DNA of 64,000 bases from Roseateles amylovorans (GTDB lineage: Bacteria; Pseudomonadota; Gammaproteobacteria; Burkholderiales; Burkholderiaceae_C): the NCBI RefSeq assembly GCF_025398155.2, contig NZ_CP104562.2:5022001-5086000 (forward strand), read 5' to 3'. The position numbers were made by a program, and so were the translations under genes. Shown here piece after piece: positions 24,497 to 32,187 of the stretch. Numbering within the stretch: the first letter of the stretch is position 1; each line of letters begins with the position of its first letter. The notes beneath the pieces were generated by a model that saw only the letters and a program-made list of their open reading frames with translations, was not told the origin of the DNA and made no database searches.

Positions 24497-27276
24497 GGCA
24501 TCACCACGATTTCCGGACGGTAGCCGAGCTCGCGCAGCACGCCGGTGGCGGTGTCGACCGCCCGCGCATCCCGCGATGCATCCACCCGGACCGCATAACC
24601 GATGCCCCCCGGTCCACCCACGATGTAGGCAGGCATGCCGCTGATGCGCACTCGCTTGGCGATGCGCACCGCGTCATCCTGATCCGCCACATCGGCGACC
24701 TGCAGCACGGTCTTGTTGCTGTCCGGTGTGGCGTAGAGCACGGTGGGATCGCCGGTGACGCCGACGTTGGACGGCAACCGCGATCGCACCGGCGGCTCTT
24801 GCGCCGCGTCCGGCTGCGTCGGGCGTTGGCGCATCTGCTGCCGGGTCTCGACCTCGGGCGACGGCTGCTGCCGGGTCTGGTCCCACTGCGCCGGGCGAAG
24901 GTCCAGCGAGGAGCGGGCGCCGACCATCGGCACCTCCATCGGCGGGAGGATGGGCGCGGGCAGATCCGGCAGCAAGAGGTGTTTGTCGGGCTGCGCTTTG
25001 CTCTGCTGCGCGCGCATCACGTTGTAGCGATCCTGGGTGAGCCCGCGACCGGCATTGGCGTCACGGATCACATAGGGGCGCAGAAAGACCATCAGGTTGG
25101 TCTTCACCCGCTGGCGCTTGTCGTAGCGGAACAGATGGCCCAGCAGCGGAATCGATCCCAGCCCGGGCACCGATTCCTCGACGTTGTTGACGCTGTCTTC
25201 CAGCAGGCCGCCCAGCACCATGATCTGGCCGTCGTCCAGCAGCACGCTGGTGTCCAGCGCCCGCTTGTTGGTGACGATCCCGGCCACGCCGGAGTTCTGG
25301 TCGTCGATGCTGGAGACCTCCTGATAGATGTCCAGCTTGACGGTGCCGCCCTCGGAGATCTGCGGGCGGATCTTCAGTTGCAGGCCGATGTCCTCGCGGG
25401 TCACCGTCTGGAACGGATTGTCGGAGCCGCCGCCGCCCGGCGTGATGTACTGGCCGCTGACAAACGGCACCGTCTTGCCGACGATGATCGACGCGGCCTC
25501 GTTGTCCAGTGTCAGGATGTTGGGCGTCGACAGGATGTTGACGCTGCCCTTGGTCCTGAGCGCCCGAGCCAGCAGGTTCAGGTTGAGGATCTCGCCCACG
25601 CCAGGCAGGTTCACCGTGCCGTCGATGAGGCCCAGGCTCAAGCCACCGGGCAGGAAGTCGATGGTGTTGGCGGCGTTGTTGTTGAGGTTGGCGCCACCGC
25701 CGAAGTTGCTGCCACCGATGAACTTGCCGTTGTTGCGCATCCATTGGATGCCGAGTTGCGCGGCGTCCTGCTCGGTGACTTCGACGATCAGGCTCTCCAC
25801 CATCACCTGTGCGCGGCGCTGGTCCAGCAGGTCGATGACGCGACGGATGCTGCGGTACATCGGCTCCGGCGCCGCGATGATGAGCGCATTGGCGGTCGCA
25901 TCGGCCTGCACGGTGACGCCACCGGCCGAGAACGCGGTCGACGATCCCGAACCGCCGCCGGCAACCTGTCCGCCATTGGCGCCGCCATTGCCATTGCCGC
26001 CAAATCGGGCACTGCCACCGCCGCTTTTGCTGCTGCCACTGGATACGCCGGAGGGCGTCGAGCCGGTGCGCGACGGCGTGCCGCTGCTGTTCGTGGCGGC
26101 CGCCCCACCGGACATGCCGCCGGCACCGAGTGCGGCGCGGGCGTTGTCGCCGCTGCCCAGGGCCGAGGTGCCGGTATCCCCGGTGAGCATGCCGCGCAGC
26201 ACGCCGGCCAGGTAGGTGGACTGCGCATGGCGCAGATAGACGACATGGAGATTGCCCGGGTCGTCCTGGGCGCTGTCCAGCTTGGCCAGCAGATCGCGTG
26301 CGAGCCGGGTGCGCGACGGGCTGCTGGACCGGATGATCACGTTGTTGGAGCGCGGATCGGCGAGCAGGACGATGTCGCGCCGGTTGTCGTTGCCGCCGGT
26401 CTGGAGCAGATCGCTGGCCAGCCCGGCGATGTCGACCGCCACACCGTGGTGGATCTTCACCACATCGGTGTCGAGCGAGGTGGGCGTATCGATGCTCTCG
26501 ATGATCCGGCTGAGGCGCTCCAGGTTGTCGACATAGTCGGTGATGACCAGCATGTTGCTCGAGGCATGGGCGGTGATGCTGCTCTCGGGCGCCACCATTG
26601 GCTTGAGCACCGGCACCAGCGCTTCCGCGTTCTCATAGGCGAGGCGGATGGTCCGGGTGGCGACACCGCCGCCCGGCGCGCGGGCATTCACCGGGCCGCC
26701 CTGCAGCTTGGCATCGGCCACCGGCACGACACGGCTGACCCGACCCACGTCCACGATGGTGAAGCCGCGCATGCGCAGCGCAGCGACAAGCATGTCGTAG
26801 GCGGTGCCGGCCGGCACCTCGCCGTGGGAGACCAGGGTGATCTGCCCCTTGACGCGCGGATCCAGCAGGAAGTTCCGGCCCAGGAAGCGCGCCAAGGTCG
26901 AGATGACCGACGGGATCTCCGCATCGACGAAGTTCAGCGCGGCCTTGCCCGGCACATCGCTGGTGGTGCGGCGAGTGAGTGGCTCGTCCGCGCCGCGGCG
27001 CGCGGGCCGGTCCGAGTCCTCGCGGGCCTTTGCGGCCGACGTCATCTCGGCACCGGCGGTGCCCGGAGGGATGACGGGCTGGGGGATGGCCGAGGGGAGC
27101 CCGGGCGATCGGCCATCAGGGGACTCGGTCGCCCGTGCGCTGCGCACATAGGTGCCTTCGCGGAACAAGGGGGCATCCGGATCGTTGGACTGGGAGGCTG
27201 GGGTGACGCAGCCCGACAGCATCAGGCAACTGGCCCATGCGGCGAGGCGGTGCTTCGGATCCGTGAGGGATCGCAT
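24493..27276 (-). CDS. gspD: Type II secretion liposecretin GspD with C-terminal SPOR-like domain
   Basis: Outer-membrane secretin of 927 residues. ATG 27276 is preferred (AGGGAG nine bases upstream) over ATG 27300, which overlaps gspM but lacks a ribosome binding site. The leader ends in the lipobox LSGC (Cys 23), so the protein is predicted to be a lipoprotein, as is HxcQ of P. aeruginosa. N0 (LNFVDAEIPSVISTLARFLG), N1, N2 and N3 domains follow, with a Gly/Ser/Asn-rich insertion in N3 (about 370-460). The secretin core (VMVESLIVEVTEQDAAQLGIQW, SVNILSTPNILTLDNEAA, VPGLGSIPLLGHLF) is complete. After a Gln/Pro-rich linker, the last 72 residues (VLQVADVADQDDAVRIAKRV ... YAVRVDA ... LRELGYRPEIVV) look like a SPOR peptidoglycan-binding domain, where classical GspD has a pilotin-binding S domain. 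Confidence 0.93.
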   Translation of the reverse strand: MRSLTDPKHRLAAWASCLMLSGCVTPASQSNDPDAPLFREGTYVRSARATESPDGRSPGLPSAIPQPVIPPGTAGAEMTSAAKAREDSDRPARRGADEPLTRRTTSDVPGKAALNFVDAEIPSVISTLARFLGRNFLLDPRVKGQITLVSHGEVPAGTAYDMLVAALRMRGFTIVDVGRVSRVVPVADAKLQGGPVNARAPGGGVATRTIRLAYENAEALVPVLKPMVAPESSITAHASSNMLVITDYVDNLERLSRIIESIDTPTSLDTDVVKIHHGVAVDIAGLASDLLQTGGNDNRRDIVLLADPRSNNVIIRSSSPSRTRLARDLLAKLDSAQDDPGNLHVVYLRHAQSTYLAGVLRGMLTGDTGTSALGSGDNARAALGAGGMSGGAAATNSSGTPSRTGSTPSGVSSGSSKSGGGSARFGGNGNGGANGGQVAGGGSGSSTAFSAGGVTVQADATANALIIAAPEPMYRSIRRVIDLLDQRRAQVMVESLIVEVTEQDAAQLGIQWMRNNGKFIGGSNFGGGANLNNNAANTIDFLPGGLSLGLIDGTVNLPGVGEILNLNLLARALRTKGSVNILSTPNILTLDNEAASIIVGKTVPFVSGQYITPGGGGSDNPFQTVTREDIGLQLKIRPQISEGGTVKLDIYQEVSSIDDQNSGVAGIVTNKRALDTSVLLDDGQIMVLGGLLEDSVNNVEESVPGLGSIPLLGHLFRYDKRQRVKTNLMVFLRPYVIRDANAGRGLTQDRYNVMRAQQSKAQPDKHLLLPDLPAPILPPMEVPMVGARSSLDLRPAQWDQTRQQPSPEVETRQQMRQRPTQPDAAQEPPVRSRLPSNVGVTGDPTVLYATPDSNKTVLQVADVADQDDAVRIAKRVRISGMPAYIVGGPGGIGYAVRVDASRDARAVDTATGVLRELGYRPEIVVMP

Positions 27277-27296
27277 GATGATCAACTCCCTAAGGG

Positions 27297-27851
27297 TCAT
27301 GTCGCCACGATCGTGATGGTGAATCGGACGTCGCTCCGCGACGCGGAGATCGGTCGGTCGTCCAGGCGCTGCAGCGAGAACTGCGCCACCTTCATCTGCA
27401 GCGTCGGCGGCCCGGCGAGCAGCCAGGCCATGCCTTTGGACAGATCGACCGCACGATCGAATTCGATGTGAATCGCGGCCCCGTCATCGCTCAGCACATA
27501 GGCGCCGGCCAAGCCCGCGCCGTCGAGGCTGGCGCGCAGGCGCTGGAGACGATCCTGCGGCGTGATCGCAGACGGGCGAGCCGCGGGCTGGCCGTCCGCG
27601 CCAAGAATGTCCTTCAGCGCAGCGGCCTGGGAGCGAAGCCGCGGCAGTTCGTTCTCCCAGTGCCGGATCGACGCCAACGCCGGCCGGGCCCACAGCAGCC
27701 AGACGGCCGTCGCCACCACCGCCACGACCATGCCGACGATCTGCAGGCGCTCGCGCGGCGACAGCGCACGCCATCGATCCTGCGCTGCATCCACCAGCGG
27801 CTTGAGTTGGCGCTGCAGCGGCCACCGCAGGGCGTTCAGACGCGCTTTCAT
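27297..27851 (-). CDS. gspM: Type II secretion inner-membrane protein GspM
   Basis: Bitopic inner-membrane protein of 184 residues: short cytoplasmic start, membrane segment at about 38-55 (IVGMVVAVVATAVWLLWA), then a periplasmic ferredoxin-like domain after a helical stretch (WENELPRLRSQAAALKDIL). In this system GspM pairs with GspL to dock the ATPase. ATG 27851 overlaps the gspL stop by four bases; its own stop lies 20 bases before the preferred gspD start. Confidence 0.88.
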   Translation of the reverse strand: MKARLNALRWPLQRQLKPLVDAAQDRWRALSPRERLQIVGMVVAVVATAVWLLWARPALASIRHWENELPRLRSQAAALKDILGADGQPAARPSAITPQDRLQRLRASLDGAGLAGAYVLSDDGAAIHIEFDRAVDLSKGMAWLLAGPPTLQMKVAQFSLQRLDDRPISASRSDVRFTITIVAT

Positions 27852-29185
27852 GGGGTCACCCCGACGCGCACCGGGGCGGACGTCTGTGCCGTGCTCGCTC
27901 CCGCTGCGGGCGGTGCCTTCGATGCATCCACCTGCAGCCGAAGGCCCTGCGCGTCAGCCAGCACCGTGAGACCACGCGCCTGGGCCTGCGCCTGCAGCGC
28001 TTGAAGCTCGTCGGCACCAAAGGCCGCGCCCTCGCGCCATTGGAGCCACAGTTGACCGTCCTGGAACGCCAGGCGCTGAAGCTGCCCCTGGGCGTTCGGC
28101 AGCAAGGCGGCGCCCGCCCGCAGCAGCGCCGCCGGGTCATCCGATGGTGCGCCGCCGACGGCAACGCCCGCGCGACGCGCATCGCGAAGCTGGCGCGCCT
28201 GCTGCAGAGGATTGATCACCACCGGCACGTCCGGAAAGGCCGCCTTCACATCAGCCGCCATCTGCCGCGACAGGGCCTTGCCCTGCGCGGCCAGGTCCGA
28301 CGCCTGCACCTGAAGTCCGACGACGGCCACCATCGCGGCGGCCATGGACCATCCCAGCGCGGGCGCCAGCCATCGATGGTCTGCGCCGGCGCCGTGGCGT
28401 CGCGCCAGCGGGAGCGACCAGGTCCAGCCGCTGCCGGACCACGCCGATGTGGACGGGGCGGGCAGCTCGCTGGCCTCTTCGCCGTGGCCGCCATCGGTGT
28501 CCTCGCTGTCGACTTGAGTACGGGCCGCCGGGCCATCGCTCACGAAATCCCCCTCGCCTTTCAATTGGAGCCACCGCACGCCGGGATGGTCGGGCCGCGT
28601 GGCGCGCAGGCGTTGCTCGATCTGCGCCGCACCTCGCGAGCCCTCCGCGTTCGGCAGCAGCAAGCCCTCATCGGCGGCGGAGCGCACGACCACCCAGTCG
28701 TCGATGCAGACGGCGGTGGCGCGACCGTCGCCCGACTCGCCGTCTTCGGGCTGAGGCAAGAAGGCGGGCGGTGGCAGGACCGCCTGCACCGGCAGGCCGA
28801 TCCGTTGCAGGGTCTGCGTGATCTGCGACAGCGCCTCCGCGCTCATCCACGCCAAGGGCACCTGGCCCGTGCCGGTGCGCGTGCCCGAGGCCACCGCGAG
28901 CGTGGCCGTGTCCGAGAGAACCAACAGGTCGAGTTCGCCGAGCAGCGCCGTGCGCAGCAGCTTCGCGGGCAGCGGCGGCAGCGTGAGCTCGGTCATCGAC
29001 ACCTCGCTGGGGTGCGGACAGGCTTCCACACGTCGGGCTCGAAGACGGACCGCGACGTCGGCGAGGTGCTCGAAGGTCGCTTCATGCCACTCGCCCTGAG
29101 GCAGACGCCAGGCGGCGCGCACCGTCGCGGTCTCCAGCATGCGGGTCGGCGGCAGCATCAGCCGCAGCAGCTCAGCCTGGATCAC
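27848..29185 (-). CDS. gspL: Type II secretion protein GspL
   Basis: Inner-membrane protein of 445 residues from GTG 29185, which lies one base past the gspK stop and has GAAGG eight bases upstream. An ATG at 29239 would add 18 residues and overlap gspK by 53 bases. The cytoplasmic actin-like domain (LLGELDLLVLSD, VPLAWMSAEALSQ) binds GspE in known systems. A membrane segment lies around 278-298 (WLAPALGWSMAAAMVAVVGLQV), followed by a periplasmic domain (LRAGAALLPNAQGQLQRLAFQDG). An acidic linker precedes the membrane helix. Confidence 0.87.
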   Translation of the reverse strand: MIQAELLRLMLPPTRMLETATVRAAWRLPQGEWHEATFEHLADVAVRLRARRVEACPHPSEVSMTELTLPPLPAKLLRTALLGELDLLVLSDTATLAVASGTRTGTGQVPLAWMSAEALSQITQTLQRIGLPVQAVLPPPAFLPQPEDGESGDGRATAVCIDDWVVVRSAADEGLLLPNAEGSRGAAQIEQRLRATRPDHPGVRWLQLKGEGDFVSDGPAARTQVDSEDTDGGHGEEASELPAPSTSAWSGSGWTWSLPLARRHGAGADHRWLAPALGWSMAAAMVAVVGLQVQASDLAAQGKALSRQMAADVKAAFPDVPVVINPLQQARQLRDARRAGVAVGGAPSDDPAALLRAGAALLPNAQGQLQRLAFQDGQLWLQWREGAAFGADELQALQAQAQARGLTVLADAQGLRLQVDASKAPPAAGASTAQTSAPVRVGVTP

Positions 29186-29186
29186 G

Positions 29187-30239
29187 TCAGGCGCCTTCTC
29201 GAAGCCAGACGAGCCGGGGAAGGGAGTCCTTGTCGTCATGCAGCAAGGCCTGCATCAGCAGCGTGGTGCGGGACATCTGCAAGGCGGTGGACACACGGAA
29301 CCATTGGCTGGTGATGCCGATGAGCAGCGGGGTGTCGTCCAGCGTCGGCATCTGCAGCCGATTGACGAAGTCGCCGCGGTTGATGAACCACTGACCCTGA
29401 TCGCGGGTGCGGAGCACCGCACGGGCGCGGTCGACGTCCAACCCCGGCACCCAGGCCGACAGCACCTCGGCGCTGGCGGTGTTGGCATTGACCCAGGTGC
29501 GCTGCGGCAACACGGTGACGAAGGGCCGCAGCCGCTCGATGCTGCCGGCCTCCACGCCCGGCGTGGCGAGCAGATCGTCCATCACCCGTGGCCGCGGGGC
29601 CAGGTCATGCGCAGGCGGGCCGTCGATACCTAATTGCTGGGCGATGGCTTGCGCTTCCTTTTCATCCAGACTCGCTTCGGATGCTGAAGCGGGCGCTGCA
29701 GCGGCGATGGGCTGGGCATCTGCTTCTACCAGACTCGTCACCACCCGCCGCGCGATGCGCCCCGCCTGATCGGCGGGCACGCCCAGCAAGCCGCACAGGC
29801 GCAGGAACACGCCGGCTTCGACCGCATCCAACTGGCCTGACGCCACCAGGTTGCGAAGGTTGAACTTGGCCTGTTCATCGGTGATCTCGGTGAACGCCTG
29901 CGCCGGCGCGCCCTCGATCTGACCGAGCACCTGCGCGACGACAGGCTGGTTCCATCCGCCGTCGAGCCGTGTGGTGGGGTCGCGTTGCGCGTCCAAACGC
30001 AGGACCACCTGCGCCCGGCTGATTTCACCACGGAGCAGCCACCGCGCCTGGGCCCAGGTCTGCTCGGCCTGAGCGGCTCGGATGAAGGCGGTCTGCCGGC
30101 TCAGCAGCGCGGCGGCCAGCACCGCGATCACGGCGACCACCAACAGCATGCTGACCACGGCCATGCCGCCTCGCCGCGCGCGATCCTGGGGGTGGGGCGG
30201 GCGGGGTGTGCGTTGGAGCGTGCGCCAGATGCGAGCCAC
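29187..30239 (-). CDS. gspK: Type II secretion minor pseudopilin GspK
   Basis: Pseudopilin of 350 residues with start at GTG 30239, eight bases past the gspG stop. The longer frame back to 30374 overlaps gspG. A basic leader ends in RRGG/MAVVSMLLVVAVIAVLAAALL. The glutamate at +5 is absent, which is the known special feature of GspK. The large globular domain includes ITDEQAKFNLRNLV, GIDGPPAHDLAPRPRVMDDLLATPGV and TWVNANTASAEVLSAWV (helix-hairpin-helix-like). It caps the pseudopilus with GspI and GspJ from the plus-strand block. Confidence 0.9.
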   Translation of the reverse strand: MARIWRTLQRTPRPPHPQDRARRGGMAVVSMLLVVAVIAVLAAALLSRQTAFIRAAQAEQTWAQARWLLRGEISRAQVVLRLDAQRDPTTRLDGGWNQPVVAQVLGQIEGAPAQAFTEITDEQAKFNLRNLVASGQLDAVEAGVFLRLCGLLGVPADQAGRIARRVVTSLVEADAQPIAAAAPASASEASLDEKEAQAIAQQLGIDGPPAHDLAPRPRVMDDLLATPGVEAGSIERLRPFVTVLPQRTWVNANTASAEVLSAWVPGLDVDRARAVLRTRDQGQWFINRGDFVNRLQMPTLDDTPLLIGITSQWFRVSTALQMSRTTLLMQALLHDDKDSLPRLVWLREGA

Positions 30240-30247
30240 GCTGCCGC

Positions 30248-30700
30248 CTAGAGTTGCCAGGAGCCGACGTCGGCGCTGGCCTTGTCCCCGCCGGGTTCGC
30301 CGTCGGCGCCGAGGGAGAACACGTCGATCTCGCCGTTGGTGCCGGGATTGAGATAGTGATAGGGGCGGCCCCACGGGTCATTGGGCAGCCGCTCCAGGTA
30401 CTTGCGCCAATTGGTGGGCGGCTTGCCGGCGACCGGTTTGTCGACCAGTGCGCCCAGCCCCTGGGCGGCACTGGGATAGTCGCCGTTGTCGAGCCGGTAC
30501 AGCTTGAGCGCCTGCATCAGGGCGCCGACGTCCTGACGTGCGGCGGTGGCGCGGGCCTGATCGGGGCGCTCCATCAGGTTGGGGACGACCAGCGCCGCGA
30601 GAACGCCCATGATCACCAGCACCACCATGATCTCGATCAACGTGAATCCCTGCTGCGTCTTGCTGCGCAGTCGATGCCTGACAACCATGCCCCCGCCCAT
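30248..30700 (-). CDS. gspG: Type II secretion major pseudopilin GspG
   Basis: Major pseudopilin of 150 residues. ATG 30700 has a strong GGAGGAG five bases upstream; an in-frame ATG at 30727 lies inside an inverted repeat. Cleavage site QQG/FTLIEIMVVLVIMGVLAALVVPNLM with Glu +5. The globular part has the GspG calcium-site region (LPNDPWGRPYHYLNPGTNGEIDVFSLGADG). First gene of the minus-strand gspG-K-L-M-D-E-F operon, tightly packed throughout. Confidence 0.95.
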   Translation of the reverse strand: MGGGMVVRHRLRSKTQQGFTLIEIMVVLVIMGVLAALVVPNLMERPDQARATAARQDVGALMQALKLYRLDNGDYPSAAQGLGALVDKPVAGKPPTNWRKYLERLPNDPWGRPYHYLNPGTNGEIDVFSLGADGEPGGDKASADVGSWQL

Positions 30701-30717
30701 GTGCTCCTCCGTGAGAT

Positions 30718-30736
30718 CCCTGTCCATTGGTCAGGG
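30718..30736 (-). promoter_or_regulatory. Imperfect palindrome in the gspG leader
   Basis: CCCTG-T-CCA-T-TGG-T-CAGGG: arms of nine bases with a single T-T mismatch around one central base. It lies 18 bases before the gspG start, close to its ribosome binding site. It could be an operator or an mRNA hairpin that affects translation of the whole block. Confidence 0.45.
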
Positions 30737-30787
30737 ACATGATCGGAGGAGGGGATGTCATGGGCATGAAGCATGCTCGGGAGGATT

Positions 30788-30846
30788 GGGGGGGTCCTCC
30801 GGGGTGGGGCGGGATTTTGGGGGTGGTTGGGGGTGGGGTTCTCGGG
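30788..30846 (+). other. G-tract cluster with G-quadruplex potential
   Basis: Eight runs of three to seven G residues on the plus strand within 59 bases, separated by one to nine bases. Located upstream of gspG (minus) and of the lipoprotein gene at 31009 (plus), in a 308-base divergent spacer with no supportable gene. The composition is unlike any other spacer here. Confidence 0.6.
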
Positions 30847-31008
30847 TGAATGGGGCGCGGTCACTGCGCGCGACGAAACCTGCCAACTGCATTCTGTTAG
30901 CCGGGACATTGAACATGGGGTTGGCTGGCCGACTGCTAAGGCGATGAGATTGCCGCTGCGAGTGGCGGCGGTGGGGAAACGTGCGAGGCGGCGCTACCAT
31001 CCGCCAAC

Positions 31009-31590
31009 ATGCCAGGTCGCCAACGCTTCGCCACCCTCCTCACCGTCCTGTGCGTGGCGGCGTTCCTCGAGGGTTGCGCGAGCTGTCCGGAGCGTCCCGT
31101 TCAACGCTTGAGCGTGCAGACGGACGCGTCGTTCATCAAGACCAGCCACAACGCGGATGACTTTTGGCTTGATCACCCTGGCTTTGCGCTCAGCATCGGA
31201 CCTTGCAGAGGCAACCCCGCCGGCGGCGATGCGCGCAACGCCGCGCTGTGTGCCAAGCTCTTCGTGCATGAGGGCACCGTCCTTCAATTTGAGAAGGCGA
31301 CCTTCCAGTTGCTCGACCTGAAGACCGGGGAGACCTACACCGTGCCGATGAAGGGCCAAGGGTTCAAGCCGCTTGAACCGATCGTCGGGTCGGATTTCCG
31401 CTTCAAGTCCGGATTTGACCGCTTCACCGTTGAGCCTGGAACGCCGGAGTACTTCCGGCTCTTGGAGTTCTGGCCGCCGAATGCGCTGCTGCTGGCGATG
31501 CCGCGCGTGCAGATCGGGTCGCAGTTCATCGATCTGCCGACGGTGCGGACCGATCCGGTGATGGAGCGGAGGTGTGTGCACTTTCATTGA
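31009..31590 (+). CDS. Predicted lipoprotein of unknown function
   Basis: Protein of 193 residues. Leader MPGRQRFATLLTVLCVAAFLEGC has a lipobox-like LEGC, so acylation at Cys 23 is predicted. The rest (DFWLDHPGFALSIGPC, LCAKLFVHEGTVLQFEKATFQLLDL, RVQIGSQFIDLPTVRTDPVMERRC) shows several cysteines and a beta-rich pattern. I do not recognise the family. Not in an operon; the spacer on its left is G-rich and on its right is 297 bases of non-coding DNA. Confidence 0.7.
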   Translation: MPGRQRFATLLTVLCVAAFLEGCASCPERPVQRLSVQTDASFIKTSHNADDFWLDHPGFALSIGPCRGNPAGGDARNAALCAKLFVHEGTVLQFEKATFQLLDLKTGETYTVPMKGQGFKPLEPIVGSDFRFKSGFDRFTVEPGTPEYFRLLEFWPPNALLLAMPRVQIGSQFIDLPTVRTDPVMERRCVHFH

Positions 31591-31887
31591 AGCGCAAAGG
31601 CGTTGGTCAGCGGCCGGCGGCGCGCAAGGGCGATGGGAGTGTGGATGTCCGCATGACTGGAGAGAAGGCATGCGGATTTCAGACCTTCAGGGCGAGACGG
31701 AGGCCGAGTTGACGTTCTGCTGAACCGTCTGCCAAGTTGATGCCGTATTTGCTATCGGCAGTGGGCAGAAGGACCGTCTCCACAAGAGGAAACTGGCGGA
31801 GTTCCCCTCGATGTCGAATAGCAAATACAGCACTCGTCCGTCGAAGAGAGGGCTTGAAGCCCGGTGCACGGGCAGCACATCCAGCAA

Positions 31888-32187
31888 ATGGACAGCCTTT
31901 ATTCCCTTGGCCGAGCTGTGGCGCAACTCAGGCAGGAGCGCGGAATGACCCAGAAGCAGCTCGCGGCGCTTTGCGGCATGGGTCAGTCAACCCTCGCCCG
32001 ATTTGAGACAGGCGGCGTCGCAGAGTTCGGTTCGCGCAAACTGCTTCGCCTGCTTGAGGTCATGGGCCACCAGTTGTCGTTTACACCCAAGCGAAGCGGC
32101 TTCACCCTGGACGATGCCTTGGCGGAACGGCAGCGTCAGGCTCGGGAAGCAAGTGAGACCAACGCTTCAGGGCGAACTCGGCGATGA
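31888..32187 (+). CDS. hipB: HipB-like antitoxin, XRE-family helix-turn-helix protein
   Basis: Small DNA-binding protein of 99 residues from ATG 31888; a GTG at 31864 would add eight residues. The Cro/XRE helix-turn-helix is clear (LRQERGMTQKQLAALCGMGQSTLARFETG, about residues 12-42). The following LLEVMGHQLSFTP fits HipB. In known pairs HipB binds HipA and the hipBA operator, repressing its own operon. The 3' end overlaps the proposed hipA start by 35 bases. Confidence 0.85.
   Translation: MDSLYSLGRAVAQLRQERGMTQKQLAALCGMGQSTLARFETGGVAEFGSRKLLRLLEVMGHQLSFTPKRSGFTLDDALAERQRQAREASETNASGRTRR

Noticed and set aside
24475..27471. Plus-strand 998-codon open frame opposite gspD
   Set aside because: Antisense shadow of a well-supported secretin; its product is low-complexity Arg/His/Gly sequence.
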